Positions 34,778 to 42,320 of a DNA stretch of 42,320 bases are shown here, one piece after another. The stretch spans positions 1 to 42,320 of the forward strand of contig JWZX01003213.1 of NCBI GenBank assembly GCA_001275005.1, written 5' to 3'. The notes beneath the pieces are model-generated. The model saw only the letters and a program-made list of their open reading frames with translations. It did not search any database and was not told where the DNA came from. The translations under genes and the position numbers were made by a program. Each line of letters begins with the position of its first letter. Within the stretch, counting starts at the first letter, position 1. The DNA comes from Chrysochromulina tobinii (taxonomy: Eukaryota > Haptophyta > Prymnesiales > Chrysochromulinaceae).

Positions 34778-35982
34778 ATGAGGACATCGATTCAGGGAAT
34801 TCACATGTACATCCCGTGGCGTCTCTCGCCAGCACGTCATCTGGACCCACGATTTTGCGCAATCGCGAATCCTTTGAGCTCGGATCCTTTGAGCTCCATT
34901 CAAGCGTCCTGCTTCAGCGCCGATGAGGAAGCGGCAGCGAGGGCCTACTATGAGCTTCACGGCTGGGTGCACATTCGTTCTTTTCTGAGTGCAACCGAGG
35001 TGGACGAGCTTCAGGCGGCTGCAGACGCTCTGGAGCGCACTGCCTCGTCGCTGGAGATGAGTGCTAGCGTGGATGGAGTGTACTGCGAAGTCCAGAGCGC
35101 CTCGGGCCGCAAAGGGGAGGCTGCGGTTTATCCGGGCGCGCTTAGAAAGCTGACACGCCCCTCGTCCTCTTCACAAGCCTTCGCATCTTTGCGCAGCCAC
35201 ACACGGCTCTTGGCGCTGCTCACCTCCGTGTGTGGCTTGACCGCGCCACGCTGCGTAACCGACCAGCTGAGCTGCAAGCCGGCAAAGGTGGGGACGGGCT
35301 TCCCCTGGCACCAAGTGCGTGCACCAAGTGCGCCCCGGCTCGTTCCGCCGCGGTTCGATCCGTGCTCTGGGAGCCGGCGCGCGGCGGTCGACCTCTGATG
35401 ACCTCTGGATGACCTCTGATGACCTCTGGATGACCTTTGATTACCTTTGATGACCTTTGATGACCTCTGATGACCTCTGATGACCGCTGATGACCGGACG
35501 TGACGTGACAGGACGCTCCTTGCTACGGCGTCCTGTCATGTTACCGCTGATGGCCTCTGATAAGCGTCTTGTTACGTTGCCCCACGGCGAATTTTCAGGA
35601 CGCCGGCTTTTTGGTTGGGGACGCGAGGCGATCCTTGTTGCGCCACGGTGGCGCGAACGTGGCGCTTGCGCTGGATCCGTCAAACGGATCCAACGGCGGC
35701 TTCGAGGTTCTCGGCGGCACCCACGCGCTCGGAAGCGTCAAGGACCTGAAAGGGCGTTACGACACCGGCGGGGCAGACGACGACGAGGCGCTGTTCGACC
35801 AAAGCCAACGGACATGCCCCAAATTACTACCATCGGACGCGCTGATTTTCCATCCGCTTCTGGCGCACGGCAGCGCCGCAAACAGATCAGGGCGCAGGCG
35901 GCGCCTAGCCACGCTCTGGTTCGTGGGATCCGCATTTCCGGAGGATGAGGCAGAGGCCCAAAGATCCAGAGGCTCTCGATGA
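34778..35982 (+). CDS. Phytanoyl-CoA dioxygenase (PhyH)-like Fe(II)/2OG oxygenase
   Basis: Exons 34778-35314 and 35599-35982 give 306 residues. PhyH-family enzymes hydroxylate lipids or small molecules using Fe(II), O2 and 2-oxoglutarate. Seen here: FSADEEAAARAYYELHGWVHIRSFLSATEVDEL (family N-terminal helix and strand, about 49-80, written in part as HGWVHIRSFLSATEVDEL), then TGFPWHQ|DAGF, with the HxD iron ligands H178 and D180 on either side of the intron. GGFEVLGGTHALG follows, then IFHPLLAHGSAANRSGRRRR with the distal His (~269) and the 2OG-binding Arg. The start is uncertain: ATG 34778 is the first after a pyrimidine-rich stretch, and ATG 34586 is also in frame. No clear targeting signal or peroxisomal tail is seen. 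Confidence 0.75.
35315..35598 (+). other. Intron (284 bp) containing ten ~10-bp repeats
   Basis: GTGCGT...GAATTTTCAG, phase 0. It separates His and Asp codons of the HxD motif, so splicing is needed for any activity. About a third of it is the repeat at 35390-35491, and two more CTGAT motifs follow near 35550-35562. Confidence 0.8.
35390..35491 (+). repeat. Ten GACCTCTGAT-like tandem units
   Basis: Ten units of 10-11 bp (GACCTCTGAT, GACCTCTGGAT, GACCTTTGAT, TACCTTTGAT, GACCGCTGAT) lie in the sense strand of the PhyH-like intron. Eight of ten contain CTGAT or TTGAT. Confidence 0.95.
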
Positions 35983-36336
35983 GAACTCGAATTTCCGTTC
36001 AGTGCCTACACCCATCGGCACGACGAGGACCATCACGATGCCATCGCCCTACGGCGCGACGCCCCCCCACCCGGGGGCGGGCCGTGAAACTCATCGGAAA
36101 ATCCTCCCCGAGCGTGATGCTGGGTGTTCCATGCCCTCTGCCAAGGGTCGAGTTCTAGGCTTCTAGCCGCCCGATGGTCGCCCGCCTCGTTAGGCACGGT
36201 CCGGTGAGACAAAAGACAACTTTTATTGAGCATAGATTTCCGAGTGCCGTGAAACTACCGGCCCGGTAAAAAGACCAGTAGGTGTGTGCGTGTATGTTTG
36301 GATTCGCGTCGTGTTGAGACAACATGTTCATCGAAC
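35983..36336. other. Intergenic between PhyH-like and second glycosyltransferase genes
   Basis: No gene recognised. It has a C-rich run (CCCCCCCACCCGGGGG) at about 36061-36076 and moderate AT content just upstream of the next start. Confidence 0.4.
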
Positions 36337-39183
36337 ATGGCAGGAACCCGACTCCTAAGCCTTTGTGGTGTCCTCGCGGCGCTACTCGTCCTTTCCAGCT
36401 TCGCAACCCTTGAACTCGATGCCCCTGCCCAACCGCCGCAGTATAGTGCCGCCGCATTGCTTCCCCAGCATACCAATGCGGCGATGGTCCAGCCTAAAGA
36501 CACCGCTTCTTCGCCGCTCGAGCCCAACACCCGATCCCTCCCCATCGCAAACGTGTCAGCGCCCGCCCGCCCGTTTTCGGACGTGGACGTATCCAGGGAG
36601 AGCGGCCGCCTTTCAAGCGGCTGTGCCACCCCGCAGCCTGATTTTGAGCGGGCCGGGCTGCTACAGCTCTTGCCGGCAGTGAGCGTGGGCGCGCGGCCGG
36701 GCTGCCTGGAGGACACGCCCATATGCCAGGCGCTGCGTTACGCTCTCTCGCCGGTCAAGATTCGGGCTGGCCAGCGGCGACAGCTGGTGGTAACGGCCGC
36801 GGCGCACGCTCAGCTCGCGCAGCTCGCGACCTTTACGGAGGCGGCGGCGGCGCTGCGGCTGCCGACTCTGGTGCTGGCCATGGACACGGCAAGCTTTGGC
36901 GCCACGCGCGGCACGACAGCCGCGGGTGTGCTGCTGCTCGGCAGCGAGCCTCCGCTCGCGCGCAAATGGACGGCGCTGCGCGAGATCCTGGCGGCCGGCG
37001 TCGCCGTGTACTGGGCCGACGTGGACGCGGTGCTGGCGGCGGCGCCGTGGCCGTTGCTGTACGGCGACTCCGACGTGGAGGCGCTCTCTGAGGGGTGGGA
37101 CGAGTCGATGCTGCGCGGGCACGTGATGGGTGCGGACGACCCGTCGATGGGCTGGTCGCGCTACTGCGAGACGATGCGCGCCGCGCTGCTCTCGCCTTCG
37201 ATCATGTACCTGCAGCCGACGCGACCGGCGCTCGCACTCACAGAGCAAATGGCGCGACGCGCGCTCGGCTGGGAGTCGGCGGAGGGCGTCGCGTGGGGGT
37301 CGGGCGTGGCCGAGGCGCTCGGGCTGAGCTACGAGCTCCTCACGCCCGCGAGCGATGGGTACCCTCGTGTGGGCGCCAAGTTGCGTATCCTGCATGAAAA
37401 GTGCTGGCTGCACGAGCGGGCTGCGCTCTCCTATCTTGGCAGCGATGGACGCAACTTGATTGGGCGACCCGCGGCGCTGCTGCCCGGGCGCGATGCCACG
37501 AGCATGCCGAGCACCGAGGCCGAGTGCCGTCAGCGATCGGCCTTCGCCTTGTACCATCGCGCCGCCGCCAGCCTAGAGCCGTGCTGGACAGGTCTGGGCA
37601 TCAAGAGCTTACCTCAACTCTGGTCGCTCGAGCGCACGCTGATCGATCCTTTCATGAGCCATCCGGTCCAGTGGGCGCAGACTAAGGCGCTCGTGCTGCA
37701 GACAAAGTGCAAGCGCGCCACTGAGGCCGAGACGGCTGCCAGCCGCACGGCGGCGGCGGCCGGCAGCAGCAGCAGCAGCAGTGGTGGCGGCAGCTTGAGC
37801 GGAGCGACGATCGCAAACGTAGCGGGCGCCACGCCGCGCGCGCTCAATATGCTCGTGCCTGCATCGGATGCCAACTGGCCGATCAACTGTGACCAGCAGC
37901 CCCTGATCTGCGATGTCGTACGCAAGGTGCACCGCGACCGCGCGGTGATGGCGGCCGTGTGCAACCGGAACATCCTGCAAATGCTCGGTCAGTTTGTGGA
38001 GACCGCCCAAAAGGCCAAGGTGCCCAACTTCTTGGTGGTCGCCATCGACCAGCAGACGTCGGACTTTTTGAACAAGCGCGGCGTGGCCAACTATGTGCGC
38101 CCACTGCGCACGCGCTCGGGCTCGACTGACAACCACGCCACCTCGGGCCTCAAGTTCCAGATCTTGTCCGAGCTGCTCTCCGTCGGGGTCTCTGTGCTCC
38201 TCACTGACGTCGATGTGGTGCTCACACAAGACCCGTTCCCCGCGCTCTACCGCGACTCGGACGTGGAGGGAATGTCGGACGGTTGGGACGAGGACTCCGG
38301 ATATGGCTTCATTTATGAGGTGCCCCTCCTGCTCGCCACGCCGGGGGGGGGCGCCGGCGGCGCCGCGGCCGCGGCCAACGCACCCATCCGCTCTGTGCGC
38401 ATGGCCGCGCGCAACTCGGGCCTCTTCTTCCTTTCGGCGACGCACGAGGCGAAGCGGCTGATGGAGATCCTCGCGAAGCGCATGGCCTCTGAAGATGTGT
38501 GGGACCAGTCCGCGTACAACCAAGAGGTCTTCCGTCCCTCGTATGCTCACTACGTCTCGCCGGGCGTCTCGCACCGCGCGATGAACTTCCTGTGCTTCCT
38601 CAACACCAAGGTGCTCTTCAAGTACATGCGGCACGACGCGGAGCTGGGCAACGCACTGCGACACCTGCCCGTGACTGTGCACATCAACTACCACCCCGAG
38701 AAGGAGATGCGCATGGTCTCGGTCTCCCAATTCTACCTCGAAAACCAGCCCAAAGCACTCGACAAGTGGAATGGCGGCGAGGGGCTGCGCATGCACGGCT
38801 GCAGCGGCAAGGTGGGCGTACAAACTAACGAGATGCCCACTCTCACGCCGGGTGAGCTCATCTCACACGTGCTCGCGGGCAACATCGTCAAGGCCGACGC
38901 GGACTGGTCGTGGCCCATGGTCGGCCAAGGCCCCGTGCGCTTCGAGAGCTCGGGGCAGCTCAGCAGCCCATTGGGCGAGGGCTCGTGGGGCACGGTACCC
39001 TCGCAGTGGCGTAAGGACTCGCTACACGTCAAGCTGGTCGGTCACACGTACCTTCTCATGTTCCTCTCCGAAAAGTGGGCCTTTGTGGCGGTGCGCTGCG
39101 ATGACGAGCAGGTGAGCTACGGCCGGCTCATGCAGTCAGCGGTGGCGCCTTTCCAGGTGCCGCGCACCCGGCTCGTGTTTTGA
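36337..39183 (+). CDS. Type II membrane protein with two nucleotide-sugar transferase domains, both with DVD
   Basis: 948 residues in one exon from ATG 36337. The in-frame GTG upstream is not a start. Signal anchor LLSLCGVLAALLVLSSFATL (about 6-25). Domain 1 (about 125-420) has YWADVDAVLAAAPWPLLYGD with DVD at 228-230, DSDVEALSEGWDE and DDPSMGWSRYCET. A Ser/Gly linker (GSSSSSSGGGS) separates it from domain 2 (about 500-800), which has LLTDVDVVLTQDPFPALYRD with DVD at 624-626, DSDVEGMSDGWDEDSGYG and AARNSGLFFLSATHEA. The C-terminal ~120 residues form an extra globular part. Same architecture as the gene ending at 22111, but here both metal sites are kept. Probably a Golgi polysaccharide or glycoprotein glycosyltransferase; the substrate is unknown. 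Confidence 0.8.
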   Translation: MAGTRLLSLCGVLAALLVLSSFATLELDAPAQPPQYSAAALLPQHTNAAMVQPKDTASSPLEPNTRSLPIANVSAPARPFSDVDVSRESGRLSSGCATPQPDFERAGLLQLLPAVSVGARPGCLEDTPICQALRYALSPVKIRAGQRRQLVVTAAAHAQLAQLATFTEAAAALRLPTLVLAMDTASFGATRGTTAAGVLLLGSEPPLARKWTALREILAAGVAVYWADVDAVLAAAPWPLLYGDSDVEALSEGWDESMLRGHVMGADDPSMGWSRYCETMRAALLSPSIMYLQPTRPALALTEQMARRALGWESAEGVAWGSGVAEALGLSYELLTPASDGYPRVGAKLRILHEKCWLHERAALSYLGSDGRNLIGRPAALLPGRDATSMPSTEAECRQRSAFALYHRAAASLEPCWTGLGIKSLPQLWSLERTLIDPFMSHPVQWAQTKALVLQTKCKRATEAETAASRTAAAAGSSSSSSGGGSLSGATIANVAGATPRALNMLVPASDANWPINCDQQPLICDVVRKVHRDRAVMAAVCNRNILQMLGQFVETAQKAKVPNFLVVAIDQQTSDFLNKRGVANYVRPLRTRSGSTDNHATSGLKFQILSELLSVGVSVLLTDVDVVLTQDPFPALYRDSDVEGMSDGWDEDSGYGFIYEVPLLLATPGGGAGGAAAAANAPIRSVRMAARNSGLFFLSATHEAKRLMEILAKRMASEDVWDQSAYNQEVFRPSYAHYVSPGVSHRAMNFLCFLNTKVLFKYMRHDAELGNALRHLPVTVHINYHPEKEMRMVSVSQFYLENQPKALDKWNGGEGLRMHGCSGKVGVQTNEMPTLTPGELISHVLAGNIVKADADWSWPMVGQGPVRFESSGQLSSPLGEGSWGTVPSQWRKDSLHVKLVGHTYLLMFLSEKWAFVAVRCDDEQVSYGRLMQSAVAPFQVPRTRLVF

Positions 39184-39628
39184 GCGTCAACGACTTGCGA
39201 GTTTGCCAGTTTCAGAGCTACATTGAGCTACAGCGTCGGCTGCGTTCGAGTTTTTGATAAGGTCCACGCGTGAGGTGATGATACACACGAGCGACGCGAA
39301 CATGTACTTAGTTAGCAATGAAGGGAGATGAATGAAGGGCAACAACGGGGTTCGGTTCCCACCAGAACCCGTCCCCCCCCCCCCCCCCCACATGCCCCCC
39401 CCCCGCCGGCAAGCAATGGCGGCAAGACTAGCCCGCAACGCCGCAAGACCGCCCCACGACTCTGCTGGGGACGCCCCCTGGGCTTGAGAACCACGTCTAT
39501 GTTCGCCGTTGATTGACAACGCTGATGGCCCTACACGTCGAAGTTTACGGCGTGACGTACTGTGAACATCGAGGTCTGTGTGAACAGTCGCGTCTCCTCC
39601 TCACTCCCATGTCTTTTTTGCCGTCTTG
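39184..39628. other. Intergenic with poly-C tracts
   Basis: 3' flank of the glycosyltransferase and promoter side of EMC3. It contains C17 and C10 homopolymer runs (39373-39404). No gene seen. Confidence 0.5.
39373..39404. repeat. Poly-C runs (17 and 10 bases)
   Basis: C17 at 39373-39389 and C10 at 39395-39404 are separated by ACATG. The reverse strand is G-rich and could form a G-quadruplex. Copy counts at such runs are often unreliable. Confidence 0.9.
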
Positions 39629-40586
39629 ATGTCGCCTCATGCAGAATTGATGGTGCACATCGCCCCGGCACGCGCGCATGCTAGCGCAACGGCGTGCGCG
39701 TCAGCATCCCTGCGCCAGCATACTAGCCTCCCACACTGTGCCAGCACATTACGCGCACGGTAGCGTCAGCTCGCGCGCTCACACGTACCGACGTCGTTTC
39801 CCCTTCGCAGCTCGATCCGGCGATCCGAGATTGGGTACTCATTCCTCTCGTGGTCATCATGTACCTCATGGGCGTCCTACGCACCAACGTCACAAAGTTG
39901 ATGCACAAAGCTGTGCCGCCGAACGTGGAGCAGGTGAAGCACAACAACATGCTGATGCGCGCGCGGCGGCTACGCGCGAACGCCTCGTTCATTCCGCAGG
40001 CCTCCTTCTCAGCGCGGCGCCACTATTACTGCAATAAGGACACGGGCGTCCTCATGCAGAAGATGGAGGCGCCAACCCGATGGCGGCGATGCAGGATCCC
40101 AATATGATGATGAACATGATGCAGGGCAGCATGGCGATGATGGTGCCGCAGATGGCGATGATGGGCATCGTCAACTACTTCTTCTCGGGCTTCGTGCTGG
40201 GCAAGATCCCCTTCCCGCTCACGCCCTCGTTCAAGGGCATGCTGCAGCGCGGCATCTCGCTCACGACACTCGACACGTCATATGTCACCTCGATGTCGTG
40301 GTACTTTCTGGTCATGTTCGGCATGCGTGGACTGTACTCGATCACGATGGCGGGCGCGGTGATGGACGACACCGCCATGATGCAAGCGCAGATGGGCATG
40401 GGCGCGCAGCAGCCGGGCCAGGTGCCAGACATGGGCAAGCTTTTCCAGGCAGAGGCGGAGAACATGCAGATCGTCGATCACGTATGGTTCCTCGACGCTG
40501 CCGAGGAGCGGCTGCTGAAGGGCAAGCCCACAGCGGTGGGTGGGCTCGCAGATAGTAAACCACCCGCGCGTAAGAAGAAGGACTGA
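39629..40586 (+). CDS. EMC3: ER membrane protein complex subunit 3, with one frameshift
   Basis: EMC3 is the Oxa1/YidC-superfamily subunit of the EMC membrane-protein insertase. Exon 1 is tiny: 39629-39652 encodes MSPHAELM, like the short N-terminus before LDxxIRxWV in relatives. Exon 2 starts at 39811 with LDPAIRDWVLIPLVVIMYL. The frame then changes near 40071: the first part ends ...LMQKMEA and the rest resumes as ANPMAAMQDPNMMMNMMQG. One missing G in GCGCC explains it, and no GT-AG pair does. Later blocks are classic: NYFFSGFVLGKIPFPLT, FKGMLQRGISLTTLDTSYV, SMSWYFLVMFGMRGLYS and AENMQIVDHVWFLDAAEERL. It ends in a basic tail ARKKKD. Repaired length is about 266, against about 261 in animals. 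Frameshift is an assembly error or a real defect; an essential single-copy gene argues for error. Confidence 0.9.
39653..39810 (+). other. Intron (158 bp) in EMC3
   Basis: GTGCAC...CCCCTTCGCAG, phase 0, joining MSPHAELM to LDPAIRDWV. The pyrimidine-rich 3' end and protein match support it; the upstream exon is only 24 bp. Confidence 0.75.
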
Positions 40587-40968
40587 ACGCGTGACTCCCC
40601 CCTACGTTGTAACCTGGCCCGAACCGGCCGCGACCCTCGAGTACGGAGCGCAGCATTCCCGAACCCTACCGTTCTCGGGTCGTTTCCACTGTAATGAAGG
40701 TCACTTTTGTGCCACAGGCTGTTTTCCCCCGTGCTTCCGGATAGGGTCTCAGGACGCGAGCTCGGGTGCAGGCACTCGCGAGCGCGCCCGCGACGGGGGT
40801 TTCCGAATCTCTGGTTGCATCGGCTTTTCAAGCTGCTCATGACTTACATGACGCACACGCTGCGCTACCAGATCTACGCGTTTTCCGGGCCAAGAAATGC
40901 CATAATGTGGGCGGGAACTGCGCTCTCTGGTGATTTCTGTCCACTGGCTTTTTCATTATCGGCTCCTC
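40587..40968. other. Intergenic between EMC3 and the GNAT gene
   Basis: 382 bp without a recognisable gene. Probable 3' UTR of EMC3 and promoter of the acetyltransferase gene. Confidence 0.4.
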
Positions 40969-42320
40969 ATGGACGTGAACGGTGCCATCCCCAAAGCGGC
41001 GCCGAAAAACGTAAAGCGTGTCCGCCCGCTCATGACCGCAGTTCGTAGCGGATTCACTTGGATGTCAAGCGAGTCGTGGCTCACGGGCGCGACTGGCAGC
41101 ACACGCGCTCACGTCAATCCACTACCTGGGGGGTCGCCGCCCGCGCCGCCGCCCGCCACGCCGCCCGCACCAGCTGCTCAGGGTGCTACCGTCCAGGCCA
41201 CCACTACCATGGGTGCCGCCGACAACGTGCACTATAACGTCGACATGGAATGGGTGGAAGGGGTACGTGCCAGCTCTCCGCACGCACGCACAAGGCCCAT
41301 CGCCCGTGACCGCACGCACCTCCGTGCTCACACTTGCGCTTTTGAGCCGTCCCGTCCTCAGTTGTTAGGCGCGCCGGACTCTACAGCCGTGCCGCCGCGC
41401 CTACCGCTGAGCGTGCCGCCGTTAGCGTTACCGCCATCCGCGCAGGATCATCTTGATGGCGTACCTCGCATGCAGCAGGCTGCCCCCTCGCTCGACATCG
41501 CAGTGCTCCCCGTCTTCCCTAGCTTGGCCGATGTTTTTCGCGACGGGAGCCCGCGCATCCAGACGCGCGCGATCGAGCTGCTCGAGTTGGCGAAGCGTGC
41601 GTGCAAGCGCCTCCGGCTCAATGACGCAACGGCCGAGCTTGATGAGGACGGGCTCAAGATTTGTGAAGCTGCCTGGTATGCGACGCGGGCGCGACGAGGC
41701 GCCCTTGCCTGCCAGATGAATGTGGTCTACGTGCTCGCCACCCGTGGAGGGCGTCTCCTTGGGTGGCTCAAGTTCCTCCTGACTGACCACGAGCACTTCC
41801 TCGAGGAGCTGGTCGTCGCGGAGTCAGAGCAGGGCACGCGAACCTACCTCGGGTATGCGATGATTGAGGCCTACATGGACAAGATCACGGGACTCGGGTG
41901 GCCCTTGCTCAACATCCGACTTCAGTGCCTCAATGTCGGAGCCGAGGCGGCCATGCACATGTACACCGAGAGACTCGAGTGCACCCAGTGGACGAGGCCC
42001 AAGGGATCGCACACCGTTCGAGGGCGTCGACGCCAGGTCCCGTGGACGAAAGAAGACGACCCTGGAGAGGGCTGCGTAATGCTGCAGGCCAAGTTCCCGG
42101 AGTTCCATGCTGGGGCGAAGCTGGCTGCTGAGCGGGGTGCCACAGCGCGTGCTGCACAGCATGTGACGCTTTCTGTGTGCCTCGGCCTCGGCAACATCCT
42201 CGAGGAGCACGAGGAACAAGAGGAGGAAGAGCCTGCAGTGCCAATGCACGCCCCGACGCCCGCCCCGATGCCCGCCCCGATGCCCGCCCCGATGCCCGCC
42301 CCGATGCCCGCCCCGACGCC
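40969..42320 (+). CDS. GNAT-family N-acetyltransferase-like protein, incomplete at the window end
   Basis: Open from ATG 40969 (MDVNGAIPKAAPKNVKRV) to the last base, with at least 450 codons and no stop. The N-terminal ~200 residues are Pro/Ala/Thr-rich. The domain lies at about 41560-42000: GGRLLGWLKFLLTDHEHFLE, then ELVVAESEQGTRTYLGYAMI (strand 4 plus a GNAT-like acetyl-CoA loop, less canonical than Q/RxxGxG/A), then NIRLQCLNVGAEAAMHMYTE (the usual N..A..-Y element). A zinc-knuckle or other add-on is not seen. Past the domain come an acidic run (EEHEEQEEEEP) and a Pro/Ala/Met repeat that reaches the edge. A 99-bp in-frame intron (41263-41361) is likely. The acceptor of the acetyl group, protein or small molecule, cannot be told. 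Confidence 0.65.
   Translation, partial: MDVNGAIPKAAPKNVKRVRPLMTAVRSGFTWMSSESWLTGATGSTRAHVNPLPGGSPPAPPPATPPAPAAQGATVQATTTMGAADNVHYNVDMEWVEGVRASSPHARTRPIARDRTHLRAHTCAFEPSRPQLLGAPDSTAVPPRLPLSVPPLALPPSAQDHLDGVPRMQQAAPSLDIAVLPVFPSLADVFRDGSPRIQTRAIELLELAKRACKRLRLNDATAELDEDGLKICEAAWYATRARRGALACQMNVVYVLATRGGRLLGWLKFLLTDHEHFLEELVVAESEQGTRTYLGYAMIEAYMDKITGLGWPLLNIRLQCLNVGAEAAMHMYTERLECTQWTRPKGSHTVRGRRRQVPWTKEDDPGEGCVMLQAKFPEFHAGAKLAAERGATARAAQHVTLSVCLGLGNILEEHEEQEEEEPAVPMHAPTPAPMPAPMPAPMPAPMPAPT
41263..41361 (+). other. Tentative in-frame intron (99 bp) in GNAT-like gene
   Basis: GTACGT...CCGTCCTCAG, phase 0. Length divisible by three, no stop, and an Arg/His/Ser-rich peptide unlike its surroundings. 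CTCAC about 40 nt from the end could be a branchpoint. Confidence 0.5.
42246..42320 (+). repeat. 12-bp coding repeat (GCCCCGATGCCC-type)
   Basis: At least five near-identical 12-bp units encode (A-P-M/T-P) repeats at the C-terminal side of the GNAT-like protein and continue past the window edge. Confidence 0.9.

Noticed and set aside
37609-38823. 404-codon minus-strand frame opposite the second glycosyltransferase
   Set aside because: Antisense shadow; the plus strand has both DVD motifs and the membrane anchor.
1-42320. tRNA or rRNA genes
   Set aside because: I looked for tRNA A/B-box and rRNA-like words and found none convincing. A tRNAscan-SE and Infernal run would settle this.

Overview
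This window is nuclear DNA from a GC-rich, compact, photosynthetic protist. Short GT-AG introns interrupt several genes, so it is not bacterial. Eukaryote-specific proteins are present: a DHHC palmitoyltransferase, an ATRIP-like checkpoint protein, a TTC13/SRFR1-type TPR protein, centrin and the ER membrane complex subunit EMC3. Plastid proteins (zeaxanthin epoxidase, fibrillin, a lumenal protein, a shikimate-kinase-like protein) begin with ER-type signal peptides followed by transit-like stretches, as in algae with complex red-derived plastids. Gene content and the large double glycosyltransferases suggest a haptophyte or a similar alga. The species cannot be fixed from this sequence.

Layout, left to right. 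0-7 kb: DHHC protein (+, stops early), mitochondrial HslU (+), degenerate shikimate-kinase-like protein (-), ATRIP-like protein (+). 7-13.4 kb: TTC13/SRFR1-like protein (+), secreted LRR protein (+, one frameshift), APP1-like phosphatidate phosphatase (+). 13.9-18.1 kb: TPR protein (-) divergent from zeaxanthin epoxidase (+), then centrin (-). 18.1-19.5 kb: degenerate repeats and PPR-like remnants. 19.5-25 kb: coiled-coil protein (+) and a double-domain glycosyltransferase (-). 25.7-31.8 kb: thylakoid lumen protein (-), O-fucosyltransferase-like protein (-), CCCH zinc-finger/glycine-rich protein (+), fibrillin (-). 33.3-36 kb: an RRM/2-oxoglutarate-dioxygenase-like fusion (-) divergent from a phytanoyl-CoA-dioxygenase-like protein (+). 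36.3-42.3 kb: second double-domain glycosyltransferase (+), EMC3 (+), and a GNAT acetyltransferase running off the end (+). There is no operon logic. Neighbours are divergent, convergent or tandem, with gaps of 55-1540 bp.

I placed twelve introns (three tentative) by matching protein continuity and reading phase across GT-AG sites. Half start GTGCGT or GTGCGC, and most carry a CTGA-type branchpoint-like motif near the 3' end. The most striking observation is that two introns are largely built of ~10-bp tandem repeats whose sense-strand unit contains CTGAT or TTGAT: seven copies of GCCACTGATT in the glycosyltransferase gene at 22 kb, and ten copies of GACCTCTGAT-like units in the dioxygenase gene at 35 kb. 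These look like arrays of potential branchpoints. Second in interest is the RRM plus Fe(II)/2OG-dioxygenase-like fusion. Two apparent one-base frameshifts (LRR, EMC3) and one ambiguous case (APP1-like) suggest residual assembly indels or recent gene damage.
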